Part shown: positions 25,356-33,977 of the stretch, in pieces | How the letters are laid out: each line of letters opens with the position of its first letter | Position numbering within the stretch: position 1 is the first letter of the stretch | Assembly: GCA_963760375.1 (NCBI GenBank) | Contig: CAVXCS010000005.1 | Span: 124,001-188,000 of the forward strand | Reading direction: 5' to 3' | DNA from: Pelagihabitans sp963760375 | GTDB lineage: Bacteria; Bacteroidota; Bacteroidia; Flavobacteriales; Flavobacteriaceae | DNA length: 64,000 bases | Notes under the pieces: generated by a model | The model's input: only the letters and a program-made list of their open reading frames with translations | What the model was told of the DNA's origin: nothing | Database searches by the model: none | Position numbers and translations under genes: made by a program

Positions 25356-26649
25356 ATGAGTGATCAAAAATTTGCCACCAATGCCCTTCATGCAGGGCAC
25401 GACACCAACGCCCATGGGGGTACCAGGGCGGTTCCCATCTATCAGACCACGGCCTACGTGTTCAATAATTCCGACCATGCTGCCAATCTTTTTTCCTTGG
25501 CGGAGTTTGGAAATATCTATACCAGGATCAATAACCCTACCAATGATATCTTGGAACAACGACTTGCCGCCCTCGAAGGGGGTATTGCAGCCGTTGTCAC
25601 AGCTTCAGGTACCGCGGCAACGACAACTGCTCTGTTGGTGCTGTTAAAGGCCGGCGATCATATCGTGGCATCCAACAGTCTATATGGGGGAACCTATAAC
25701 CTACTCAGTGTTACCCTGCCCAGATTGGGCATCACCACAACCTTTGTCGACCCTTCCGATCCCACTAATTTTGGAAAGGCCGTAAAGGAAAACACCAGGG
25801 CTATTTTTGTGGAATCGTTGGGGAACCCTAAATTGGATGTATTGGATTTAAAGGCCATAGCGGCCGAGGCCAAAGCGGCCAAAGTTCCTTTTATTGTCGA
25901 TAATACGGTGCCCAGTCCCGCTTTGCTCAACCCCATTGCCCACGGTGCCAATATTGTGATCCATTCCCTAACCAAATATATCAATGGTAACGGAACCGCT
26001 TTGGGCGGCGCGATCATCGATGCCGGAACATTTGATTGGGCCAATGGGAAATTTCCTGAATTTACCGAACCTTCGGCCGGTTATCATGGGTTGGTGTATC
26101 ATGATGCCCTTGGGGCGGCCGCATTTATCGCCAAAGCGCGCATAGAAGGATTAAGGGATTATGGAGGGGCACTGAGTCCGTTCAACGCCTTCCAGATCGA
26201 TCCAAGGGTTGGAAACCTTGGACATACGCATGAAAAAACATAGTGAAAATGCGCTTGCGCTGGCTAAATGGTTGCAAGGCCGTGACGAAGTGGCCTGGGT
26301 CAATTATCCCGGACTGGCGACCAGCAAATATAATGCCCTTGCCAAGACCTACCTGCCCAAAGGACAGAGCGGCATAGTTACCTTCGGGGTGAAAGGTGGT
26401 TTCGAATCGGCCAAAAAGATAGCCGATGGTACCAAATTGTTCTCCCTGTTGGCCAATATCGGAGATTCGAAATCGTTGATCATCCACCCAGCAAGTACGA
26501 CCCACCAGCAATTGGACGATCTGGCACAGGTAGCGACCGGGGTCACCAAAGATCTGATTCGATTATCGGTAGGCCTTGAAGATATCGAAGATTTAAAAGC
26601 TGATTTGGTCGCGGCTTTCGCCACGATTGACAAATCTGTCTTTGCCTAA
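25356..26649 (+). pseudogene. metY: O-acetylhomoserine aminocarboxypropyltransferase, frameshifted
   Basis: MetY makes homocysteine from O-acetylhomoserine and sulfide with PLP. Two frames cover one family: 25356-26243 ends after PFNAFQ, and 26209-26649 continues from LETLDIRMKKHSENALALAK. Removing one base near 26196-26201 joins them to FNAFQIIQGLETLDIRM, giving 430 residues, the normal MetY length. The PLP lysine is in IHSLTKYINGNG (about residue 210). So there is one extra base, either a true mutation or a sequence error; reading it as written, the N-terminal part stops 138 residues early. SAM-I control lies upstream. The MetX-AK-HSD gene follows by 98 bases. Confidence 0.85.
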
Positions 26650-26675
26650 ATGGAAAATGCTTAATGCCATCGGTA

Positions 26676-26714
26676 TGAACAGGGCGCATAATCATTGATT
26701 AATGTCCCTGTTCA
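26676..26714 (+). other. Inverted repeat between metY and the MetX fusion
   Basis: TGAACAGGG (26676-26684) and CCCTGTTCA (26706-26714) form a perfect 9-bp stem with a 21-base loop containing a smaller AATC...GATT pair. It is not followed by T. It may be a structure affecting mRNA stability or translation of the downstream gene, but this is a guess. Confidence 0.5.
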
Positions 26715-26747
26715 TTATGATGGTCATCACGGTACACAATTTACTTC

Positions 26748-29700
26748 ATGCTACACCACCTCCAACTAAAAAACTACACCACACTTAACGGGGTATCCCA
26801 AGATATCGCGCTTTCATACCAATTGTTCGGTAGGGCGCTGCATACCGCGCCCATCGTATTGGTGAACCACGCGCTCACCGGCAACTCGAATATCACCGGC
26901 GATGAGGGTTGGTGGGCCTCCCTCATAGGAGATGGCAAGTGCATCGACACCCACAGTTATACCATTTTGGCTTTTAACATACCGGGAAACGGTTACGATC
27001 AATTCGTCATCGACAACTACAAAGATTTTGTTGCCGGGGATGTGGCCCGCATTTTCCTTTTGGGATTACAGCAGTTGAACATCAAAAAATTGTTCGCCAT
27101 CATCGGGGGTTCCCTGGGCGGTGGCATTGCCTGGGAGATGGCCGCGCTAGACCCTAAGCTCACCGAACACCTGATACCCGTGGCTTCAGACTGGAAGTCT
27201 ACCGACTGGTTGATCGCCAACTGTCAGATTCAGGAGCAGTTCCTCATCAATTCCAAACAACCCGTGCACGACGCGCGCATGCATGCAATGCTGTGCTACC
27301 GCACACCGGAATCGTTCAAGGAACGGTTTAAAAGGAGTACCAATGAAGCGTTGCAGGTTTTCAATGTCGAAAGTTGGTTGATGCACCATGGCAAGAAATT
27401 GCAGGAACGATTTCAACTGTCGGCCTACAAATTGATGAACCAATTGCTCAAGACCATTGATGTGACCAGAAATGGGGAACAGAATTTCATCAATTTACAG
27501 AACAGTGCCACGAACATCCATATCATTGGGGTAGACTCCGACCTTTTCTTTACCGCCAAAGAGAACAAGGAAACCTTTAAGCGCCTGGCACAGGCCAACA
27601 GCAACGTCACCTACGGTGAGATAAGTTCTTTACACGGTCATGATGCTTTTCTGATCGAATTTGAGCAGATGGAAAAGCTGCTAACGACCATTTTTAATCC
27701 GAAAGGACAATCGGGCAGGATCAAGGTCTTAAAGTTTGGCGGCCGTTCGTTAAGCAATGGAGAGGGCTTGGAGCGCGTACTGGAAATCATCTCCGGGAAG
27801 GTGAGCGAGGGAGAAAATATCGCGGTAGTGCTTTCGGCCAGGGAAAAAGCAACAGATCAACTGGAGCAGTTGCTCGAAATGGCCGCGAAGGGGCAAGATT
27901 ACAGGAAAGACTTCGAGGCTTTTGAAAAATATCAAAAACACACCTTCGCCAATGTGAACCTTTCCGAAGAATTCAGAAGTCTTGCCAAGTTGTTTGAGGG
28001 CATCTCCCTGCTTGGAGATTACAGCCCGAAAATCAAAGATGAAGTCCTGGCCTATGGGGAATTGATATCTGCCAAGTTGATCACCAAGTTATTGATAGGG
28101 AAGGGGATACACGCCCAGTTATTGGATGCTAGGGAATTTATGATTACGGATGACACCTTTGGCGATGCCAAATTGTTGGAACAGATCTCGAAGGAAAAGG
28201 TTTTATTGGCCTTCGCAAAGCTCAAACCTGGGACTGTTCCGGTGATTACCGGTTTTATCGCCGCTACCGAGGCAGGGGAAACGACCACCTTGGGAAGGAA
28301 TGGAAGCAATTATTCCGCCGCGTTACTGGCAAATTTTCTGGACGCCGAAGAACTGCAGAACTATACCCACGTCGATGGGATATACACCGCCAACCCGGAT
28401 TTTGTGCACGAAGCCAGGCGAATCGATAATCTCTCCTATGCGGAGGCCAACGAACTGGCCAATTTTGGGGCGACCATATTGCATGCCAAGACCATTATCC
28501 CACTCATCGAAAAAAATATACCGCTACGCATCCTCAACACTTTCAACAAAGACAATGAGGGAACTTTGATCAGTGCCAAATCGAGCAAGGAGGGCATCAA
28601 ATCGCTCTCGATCATCGAGGATGTGGCCATGATCAATCTGGAGGGCCGCGGACTCTTGGGCAAGGTAGGCATCGATGCCCGAATCTTTAAAACCCTCGAA
28701 GCCAATAACATCAGTGTAAGCATCATTTCCCAAGGTTCCTCGGAAAGGGGCATTGGATTGGTGGTGAAAAGAAATAGGGCAAACCTGGCAAAACAGGCTT
28801 TGGACAAGGAATTCAGCACCGATTTTTTGGCAAAGGACATCAATTTGATTTCCGTGGTAAACGATGTTTCGGTGATATCTATCGTAGGGCAAGACCTAAG
28901 CACTTTTCATAAACCCTATAATGCGCTCATCAAGAACCAAATCGTACCGCTATTGTTCAATAATACGGTGTCCGGAAAAAATGTGAGCTTGGTGGTCTAT
29001 AGATCCGACCTTCATAAAGCGCTCAATGTAATGCACGGTCAGATTTTTGGGATCAGCAAGAAGATCAATTTGGCCGTTTTCGGTCACGGCAACGTAGGAG
29101 GTACCATGATCGATCAAATTTTGCAATCCGCTGGCAGTATCGAAAACCGTAAAGGACTTGATTTAAAAATTTTCGCAGTGGCCAACTCCAAAAAAGTGCT
29201 ATTGAACAAAAATGGCATTCCCAAAGGGTGGAAAGACGTCATAAAGGAGAAAGGTGAACCGTACCAAGTTGCAGATATCATATCATTTGCAAAGCAACAC
29301 CATCTAGAAAACCTTATAGCCGTTGATAATACCGCAAGTCAGGATTTTGTGGCCCACTATTTCGATTTGGTTGAAAACGGATTTGATCTGGTCTCCTCGA
29401 ACAAAATCGCGAATACTTTGGGCTTTGACTATTACCAGCTGTTGCGAGACGAATTGTCCAAAAACCAAAAGCAATACCTGTACGAGACCAATGTAGGGGC
29501 CGGTCTACCCTTAATCGATACCATTAAACTATTGCACCTTTCGGGGGAGAACATCACGGGCATCAAAGGGGTATTTTCGGGATCGCTGAGCTATATCTTC
29601 AATACTTTTTCGGAAGTGGATAAGCCTTTCTCGGCCATTTTAAAGGAGGCCATGAAGCAAGGATTTACCGAACCTGATCCGCGGGAAGACCTGTCGGGTA

Positions 29701-30134
29701 ACGATGTGGGGAGAAAACTTTTGATTTTGGCGAGAGAACTCGACTTGAGAAACGAATTTTCGGATATCGATATCCAAAATTTGATCCCTGAGGCCTTGCA
29801 GGACGCAACGGTCGGGTTTTTCTTGGAAAACCTGGAAGCACTCGACATCAAGTTCAGTGAAATCAAAAAAAACCAAAAGCCCGGTCACGTGCTGCGCTAT
29901 GTGGGCGATTTGCATGGAGACCTACAAAAAGACAAGGGGCTGTTAGACGTCAAACTCATTTCCGTTCCCAAAGAAAGTGCCCTTGGACAGGTAAAGGGAT
30001 CTGATTCGATCATCGAGATCTATACCGAATCCTATGGTGCCAATCCATTGGTCATTCAAGGGGCCGGGGCTGGAGCGGCGGTGACCGCAAGGGGCGTCTT
30101 CGGCGATATCTTGAGGATAGCGGAAAAAGGATAG
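26748..30134 (+). CDS. MetX-aspartokinase-homoserine dehydrogenase fusion
   Basis: A 1128-residue protein with three parts. Residues 1-320 are an alpha/beta-hydrolase MetX-type homoserine O-acetyltransferase: nucleophile Ser122 in GGSLGGG, with Asp (about 263, GVDSDLFF) and His (about 297, LHGHDAF). From about 326, aspartokinase: KVLKFGGRS, YGELISAKL, then GRNGSNYSA and ACT-like segments (about 630-760). From about 771, homoserine dehydrogenase: AVFGHGNVGGTMID and SSNKIANTLG, with KGVFSGSLSYIFN. It would cover aspartate to aspartyl-phosphate, and semialdehyde to homoserine to O-acetylhomoserine; the intervening aspartate-semialdehyde dehydrogenase is not here. It probably sits in the SAM-I-controlled transcript with metY and the next gene. 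The architecture is known in Flavobacteriia. Confidence 0.93.
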   Translation: MLHHLQLKNYTTLNGVSQDIALSYQLFGRALHTAPIVLVNHALTGNSNITGDEGWWASLIGDGKCIDTHSYTILAFNIPGNGYDQFVIDNYKDFVAGDVARIFLLGLQQLNIKKLFAIIGGSLGGGIAWEMAALDPKLTEHLIPVASDWKSTDWLIANCQIQEQFLINSKQPVHDARMHAMLCYRTPESFKERFKRSTNEALQVFNVESWLMHHGKKLQERFQLSAYKLMNQLLKTIDVTRNGEQNFINLQNSATNIHIIGVDSDLFFTAKENKETFKRLAQANSNVTYGEISSLHGHDAFLIEFEQMEKLLTTIFNPKGQSGRIKVLKFGGRSLSNGEGLERVLEIISGKVSEGENIAVVLSAREKATDQLEQLLEMAAKGQDYRKDFEAFEKYQKHTFANVNLSEEFRSLAKLFEGISLLGDYSPKIKDEVLAYGELISAKLITKLLIGKGIHAQLLDAREFMITDDTFGDAKLLEQISKEKVLLAFAKLKPGTVPVITGFIAATEAGETTTLGRNGSNYSAALLANFLDAEELQNYTHVDGIYTANPDFVHEARRIDNLSYAEANELANFGATILHAKTIIPLIEKNIPLRILNTFNKDNEGTLISAKSSKEGIKSLSIIEDVAMINLEGRGLLGKVGIDARIFKTLEANNISVSIISQGSSERGIGLVVKRNRANLAKQALDKEFSTDFLAKDINLISVVNDVSVISIVGQDLSTFHKPYNALIKNQIVPLLFNNTVSGKNVSLVVYRSDLHKALNVMHGQIFGISKKINLAVFGHGNVGGTMIDQILQSAGSIENRKGLDLKIFAVANSKKVLLNKNGIPKGWKDVIKEKGEPYQVADIISFAKQHHLENLIAVDNTASQDFVAHYFDLVENGFDLVSSNKIANTLGFDYYQLLRDELSKNQKQYLYETNVGAGLPLIDTIKLLHLSGENITGIKGVFSGSLSYIFNTFSEVDKPFSAILKEAMKQGFTEPDPREDLSGNDVGRKLLILARELDLRNEFSDIDIQNLIPEALQDATVGFFLENLEALDIKFSEIKKNQKPGHVLRYVGDLHGDLQKDKGLLDVKLISVPKESALGQVKGSDSIIEIYTESYGANPLVIQGAGAGAAVTARGVFGDILRIAEKG

Positions 30135-30238
30135 CGATCTGTCAGCCCCGAACCTTGGTGTCGTAGATTCCACAACCCGTTGAAATGGCCGTAACGTAAA
30201 TGTTTGCGTTTGTCGCCTTGCACTAAAGAATAAAAAAA

Positions 30239-31405
30239 ATGAAAACCAAACGATTCGAGACCAACGCCATAAGAAGTCAATTGGAAAGAACCTCAAATAT
30301 GGAGCATTCTGTTCCGCTATACCTCACTTCGAGTTTTGTGTTTGAGGATGCAGAGGACATGAGGGCTTCTTTTGCGGAAGAGCGGGAACATCATATATAT
30401 TCCCGATATTCTAATCCGAACGCCTCCGAATTCATAACAAAAGTATGTCAGATGGAGGGCGCTGAGAACGGGTTTGCCTTTGCTTCCGGAATGGCCGCGG
30501 TTTTTTCGACTCTGGCCGCCTTGTTGAGCAGCGGCGACCATATTCTTTCCGCACGGAATATTTTTGGATCGACCCATTCCTTGTTCACCAATTATTTTCC
30601 AAAATGGAATATCGACCATACGTATTTCAAGATCGATGATTTAGACCGGGTGGAAGCGCTCATCACCCCGAAAACAAAACTGATCTATGCAGAAACGCCA
30701 ACCAATCCTGGAGTGGATATTTTGGATTTGGAAAAATTGGGAAAGATTGCCAAAAAGAACAAGCTGATACTGGTCATCGACAATTGCTTTGCCTCGCCCT
30801 ATTTACAGCAACCCATTAAGTTTGGGGCCGACCTCGTCATCCATTCGGGAACCAAATTGATGGACGGACAGGGCAGGGTGCTGGCAGGAATTACCGTAGG
30901 GACCAATGAACTCATCGACCATATTTACCGATTTTCAAGAATTACCGGGCCGGCACTTTCCCCCTTCAACGCTTGGGTCTTGTCGAAGAGTTTGGAAACG
31001 CTGGCGGTCAGGGTCGACCGCCACTGCGACAATGCCCTGCGTTTGGCAACGTTTCTGGAAAGCCACAAGAATGTAAACTGGGTCAAGTACCCTTTTCTTA
31101 AATCACATCCCAAGTACGAAATAGCCAAGAGGCAGATGAAGGCAGGCGGTTGTGTGGTCGCTTTTGAGGTCAAGGGAGGCCTGGAAGCGGGGAGACGTTT
31201 CTTCGATGCCATCAAATTATTGTCGTTATCTGCCAATCTGGGGGATTCGAGGAGTATCGTTACCCATCCCGCATCGACGACCCATAGCAAGCTTACGCCC
31301 GCCGAAAGGGAAGAAACCGGCATAACCGACGGAATGGTCCGCATTTCTGTCGGTCTCGAGCATATCGATGATATTATCGATGATATTGAACAAGCATTGG
31401 GATAG
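30239..31405 (+). CDS. metZ: PLP trans-sulfuration enzyme, O-acyl-homoserine sulfhydrylase type
   Basis: A 388-residue enzyme of the Cys/Met metabolism PLP family. PLP lysine lies in IHSGTKLMDGQGRVLAG (about residue 209), and IDNCFASPYLQQPIKFGAD precedes it. Arg/Tyr residues of the partner subunit are in IYSRYSNPNASEF. It resembles O-succinylhomoserine sulfhydrylase (MetZ) but the pathway here uses O-acetylhomoserine (MetX, MetY), so acetyl-ester use or cystathionine chemistry cannot be excluded. It follows the fused MetX gene by 104 bases with no terminator seen between. Confidence 0.8.
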   Translation: MKTKRFETNAIRSQLERTSNMEHSVPLYLTSSFVFEDAEDMRASFAEEREHHIYSRYSNPNASEFITKVCQMEGAENGFAFASGMAAVFSTLAALLSSGDHILSARNIFGSTHSLFTNYFPKWNIDHTYFKIDDLDRVEALITPKTKLIYAETPTNPGVDILDLEKLGKIAKKNKLILVIDNCFASPYLQQPIKFGADLVIHSGTKLMDGQGRVLAGITVGTNELIDHIYRFSRITGPALSPFNAWVLSKSLETLAVRVDRHCDNALRLATFLESHKNVNWVKYPFLKSHPKYEIAKRQMKAGGCVVAFEVKGGLEAGRRFFDAIKLLSLSANLGDSRSIVTHPASTTHSKLTPAEREETGITDGMVRISVGLEHIDDIIDDIEQALG

Positions 31406-31457
31406 GTCCACCTAGGTTTGGGCGTTAAAGATGGCTCTTGGAAATCTTAATTTTCGC

Positions 31458-31465
31458 TATCTTCG
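31458..31465 (+). promoter_or_regulatory. -7-like box of the Rrf2 gene
   Basis: TATCTTCG (consensus TAnnTTTG with one change) preceded by TTG 17 bases upstream (31438-31440). It lies four bases before the ATG at 31470, suggesting a leaderless or near-leaderless transcript. Confidence 0.35.
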
Positions 31466-31469
31466 TGTC

Positions 31470-31889
31470 ATGCTCTCCAAGAAGACCAAATATGGTTTAA
31501 AGGCCCTGACTTATTTAGCCGGACAAAAGGACAATAAACCCGTGCAGATCGCTGAGATCGCAAAGCATGAGAACATCTCGCAGAAGTTTTTGGAAAGCAT
31601 ACTGCTGAGTCTCAGAAAAACAGGATTTTTAGGCTCTAAAAAGGGCAAGGGAGGGGGCTATTACCTGATCAAAAATCCCAAGGAAATTTTGATGACCGAT
31701 GTCATGCGGATTTTGGAAGGCCCGATTGCCATGGTGCCTTGCGTAAGCCTGAATTTCTATGAAAAGTGTACCGATTGCCCTGATGAAGAAAGTTGTTCGG
31801 TGCACGTGTTAATGTTAAAGGTCAGGGATAGTGCCCTGGAGGTATACCGCAACAATACTTTGGCCGATTTGGTGGTACACAAGCCTTGA
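31470..31889 (+). CDS. Rrf2 family transcriptional regulator
   Basis: A 139-residue DNA-binding protein, probable master switch of the sulfate cluster that follows. N-terminal winged helix: MLSKKTKYGLKALTYLAGQ and AKHENISQKFLESILLSLRK (recognition region), ending GKGGGYYLIKNP. C-terminal cysteines C91, C100, C103 and C109 form a C-x8-C-x2-C-x5-C set like the Fe-S-binding loop of IscR/NsrR relatives, so redox or Fe-S sensing is possible; the CymR type senses cysteine status through CysK. I start at ATG 31470, since the upstream 13-codon extension from 31431 is not part of the fold. Three matching operator-like sites occur downstream (31954, 32035, 35314). Confidence 0.9.
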   Translation: MLSKKTKYGLKALTYLAGQKDNKPVQIAEIAKHENISQKFLESILLSLRKTGFLGSKKGKGGGYYLIKNPKEILMTDVMRILEGPIAMVPCVSLNFYEKCTDCPDEESCSVHVLMLKVRDSALEVYRNNTLADLVVHKP

Positions 31890-31953
31890 TTTCCCAAAAT
31901 ATTCACTAACACCATTGCAGAATCTTCAAGAAACCAAGCACTTTTTTATTAAT

Positions 31954-31968
31954 CTAGTAAATCTATAG
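31954..31968 (+). promoter_or_regulatory. Putative Rrf2 operator, site 1
   Basis: CTAG-TAAATCT-ATAG, within AATCTAGTAAATCTATAGG. It has the dyad CTAT-N7-ATAG (one base changed) shared with the sites at 32035 and 35314, and the flank GGGTAATTATAA resembles theirs. Confidence 0.55.
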
Positions 31969-32020
31969 GGTAATTATAAAAAAATGATTTCGCCCCCGGA
32001 CCCATAAAATAATTTTATAC

Positions 32021-32028
32021 TATTTTTG
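32021..32028 (+). promoter_or_regulatory. -7 box of the DUF2061-cysHDN transcript
   Basis: TATTTTTG, exact consensus. Site 2 of the Rrf2 motif begins seven bases later, over the expected transcription start, the position of a repressor. Confidence 0.6.
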
Positions 32029-32034
32029 TTTACT

Positions 32035-32049
32035 CTATTAAATTGATAG
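32035..32049 (+). promoter_or_regulatory. Putative Rrf2 operator, site 2
   Basis: CTAT-TAAATTG-ATAG, a perfect CTAT/ATAG dyad, followed by GATAATTAGAA. It lies immediately downstream of the -7 box and 24 bases before the DUF2061 ATG. Confidence 0.6.
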
Positions 32050-32072
32050 GATAATTAGAATTTTATTAAAAG

Positions 32073-32336
32073 ATGATCGCTGACCAACTAATTTTAAATA
32101 AAAAGACTACCAAGGAACAGTATGAAATCGATAGAAGATCGGAACGGCCATTGCGAAGCATTGCCAAATCGATCAGCTGGAGATTGATCGGCACGCTCGA
32201 TACCATTTTGATTTCCTGGATCATAACGGGAGAAGTCAAGGTGGCCCTCTCCATAGGGTTGGTGGAATTATTCACCAAAATGCTGTTGTACTTCTTCCAT
32301 GAACGCATCTGGAACCAAATTGGTTGGGGGAAATAA
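32073..32336 (+). CDS. DUF2061 small membrane protein
   Basis: An 87-residue protein with a DUF2061 domain: RPLRSIAKSISWRLIGTLDT (about 25-44), a first hydrophobic segment through ILISWIITG, then LSIGLVELFTKMLLYFFHER and a Trp-rich end. DUF2061 is a small membrane domain often found next to or fused with cysteine/sulfate assimilation proteins in Bacteroidota; its role is unproven. As the first gene of the cluster, with cysH 12 bases after its stop, it could help sulfate uptake or organise the reductase at the membrane; both are guesses. No other sulfate transporter gene is in the cluster. Confidence 0.85.
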   Translation: MIADQLILNKKTTKEQYEIDRRSERPLRSIAKSISWRLIGTLDTILISWIITGEVKVALSIGLVELFTKMLLYFFHERIWNQIGWGK

Positions 32337-32348
32337 TAATACAAAACC

Positions 32349-32972
32349 ATGGTATTTACAAACACACAAATAAGGGATTTGAACGTACAGTTCAAGGGTA
32401 TACCACCTGGAGAAATCATCTCATGGGCCATAAAAAAGGCAACAAAGCCTTTGATAACGACCAATTTTAGACCCTATGAAGTGGCTTTGCTGCATGCGGT
32501 AGTGGACGTTAAGGCCGATATTCCGGTAGTGTGGTGCGATACGGGCTACAATACCCCGAATACATATCGACACGCAGAGGAGTTGATCGAACGATTGGGC
32601 CTACAGATCGATTTGTACGTTCCCAAACAAACCACCGCCCATCGCGATGTATTAATGGGCATACCCAAGCTGGAGGACCCAAGGCATGCCGAATTCACAG
32701 ATCAGGTAAAACTGGAGCCTTTTCGCAGGGCCATGGCCGCACATCGACCCGATGTTTGGTTTACCAATCTCAGAAAGGGCCAGACCGCACTACGCGATTC
32801 CCTAGATATCCTTAGCCTTGGCAAGGATGGGGTGTTGAAGGTGAGTCCGTTTTACCATTGGAGCGACGTTCAACTGGATGCCTATTTGAAGGAATATGGG
32901 CTGCCCAATGAACACCGCTACTTCGACCCTACCAAAGTTTTGGAAAACAGGGAATGTGGCCTGCACAACTAA
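32349..32972 (+). CDS. cysH: Phosphoadenylyl-sulfate reductase type, CysH
   Basis: Reduces activated sulfate to sulfite using thioredoxin or glutaredoxin. The 207-residue enzyme has VVWCDTGYNTPNTYRHAEEL, FTNLRKGQTALR and SPFYHWSDVQLDAYLKEYGL, and ends in the catalytic Cys203 of RECGLHN. Only two cysteines are present (63 and 203). Reductases of APS carry four more that bind a [4Fe-4S] cluster; their absence indicates a PAPS reductase. That form needs APS kinase (CysC), which I do not see in the cluster. The gene precedes cysD by 28 bases. Confidence 0.9.
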   Translation: MVFTNTQIRDLNVQFKGIPPGEIISWAIKKATKPLITTNFRPYEVALLHAVVDVKADIPVVWCDTGYNTPNTYRHAEELIERLGLQIDLYVPKQTTAHRDVLMGIPKLEDPRHAEFTDQVKLEPFRRAMAAHRPDVWFTNLRKGQTALRDSLDILSLGKDGVLKVSPFYHWSDVQLDAYLKEYGLPNEHRYFDPTKVLENRECGLHN

Positions 32973-33000
32973 CGCCACCCAATCAAAACAACTAAAAAAC

Positions 33001-33900
33001 ATGACAGATACAGCACATATCAACGCTTTGGAAAATGAGGCCATTTACATTTTTAGGGAGGTGGCCGCACAGTTTGAAAGGCCGGTGTTATTGTTTTCGG
33101 GCGGTAAGGATTCCATAACCCTGGTGCGTTTGGCACAGAAGGCTTTTTGGCCGGCAAAGATTCCATTTCCACTGATGCACATCGATACGGGCCATAACTT
33201 TCCGGAAACCATCCGTTTTAGGGATAAATTGGTGAAAGAGCTGGGCTTGGAGCTGATCGTTCGAAAAGTCCAAGACACGATCGATCAAGGCAAGGTGAAA
33301 GAGGAATCGGGTAGGTATTCCAGCAGAAATGCTTTGCAGACGACCACGCTTTTGGACGCGATTTCCGAATTCAGGTTCGATGCCTGCATCGGGGGCGCCC
33401 GAAGGGATGAGGAGAAGGCAAGGGCCAAGGAACGTATTTTTTCTGTTCGTGACGACTTTGGCCAATGGGATGAAAAAAATCAAAGACCGGAATTGTTCGA
33501 TATGCTCAACGGACAGATCGAATTGGGACAAAATGTGAGGGTCTTTCCAATTTCCAATTGGACGGAGTTGGATGTTTGGTCCTATATAGAAGCCGAAAAC
33601 ATTGAAATACCCTCGATCTATTTTGCCCACAAACGCAAGATCTTTTTAAGGGACGGTCTAATTTGGTCCCATTCCGATTATGTTTTCCAGGAAGAGGATG
33701 AAGCGGTCCTGGAACGTATGGTCCGCTTTAGGACGGTCGGGGACATGAGCTGCACCGCCGCCGTATTCTCCGATGCCGCCGACATTGCTTCGGTCGTAAG
33801 GGAAATCAGGGATTCGACCATCTCCGAAAGAGGGGCGCGCATCGATGATAAACGTTCGGAAGCCGCCATGGAAAAAAGAAAGCAACAAGGCTATTTTTAA
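33001..33900 (+). CDS. cysD: Sulfate adenylyltransferase subunit 2
   Basis: Catalytic subunit of ATP sulfurylase: sulfate + ATP gives APS. The 299-residue protein has the PP-loop VLLFSGGKDSITLVRLAQ (residues 29-46), HIDTGHNFPETIRFRD, then CIGGARRDEEKARAKERIF, GQNVRVFPISNWTELDVW and the end RTVGDMSCTAAV. I start at ATG 33001 (MTDTAHINALENEA). A 35-codon in-frame extension from 32896 overlaps cysH and is not credible. CysN, the GTPase partner, follows after 77 bases. Confidence 0.95.
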   Translation: MTDTAHINALENEAIYIFREVAAQFERPVLLFSGGKDSITLVRLAQKAFWPAKIPFPLMHIDTGHNFPETIRFRDKLVKELGLELIVRKVQDTIDQGKVKEESGRYSSRNALQTTTLLDAISEFRFDACIGGARRDEEKARAKERIFSVRDDFGQWDEKNQRPELFDMLNGQIELGQNVRVFPISNWTELDVWSYIEAENIEIPSIYFAHKRKIFLRDGLIWSHSDYVFQEEDEAVLERMVRFRTVGDMSCTAAVFSDAADIASVVREIRDSTISERGARIDDKRSEAAMEKRKQQGYF

Positions 33901-33977
33901 AGAAATACCGAGGGCCCGATAAAAGCTCCGAAATCAAAAAGGGAAAGACAAACAAGTCCAAAATTAGTAGAAAGAAT

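Noticed and set aside
26718..26789. Short reading frame overlapping the start of the MetX fusion, as a possible leader peptide
   Set aside because: No run of codons for Met, Thr or Ile that would fit an attenuator, and no terminator stem follows.
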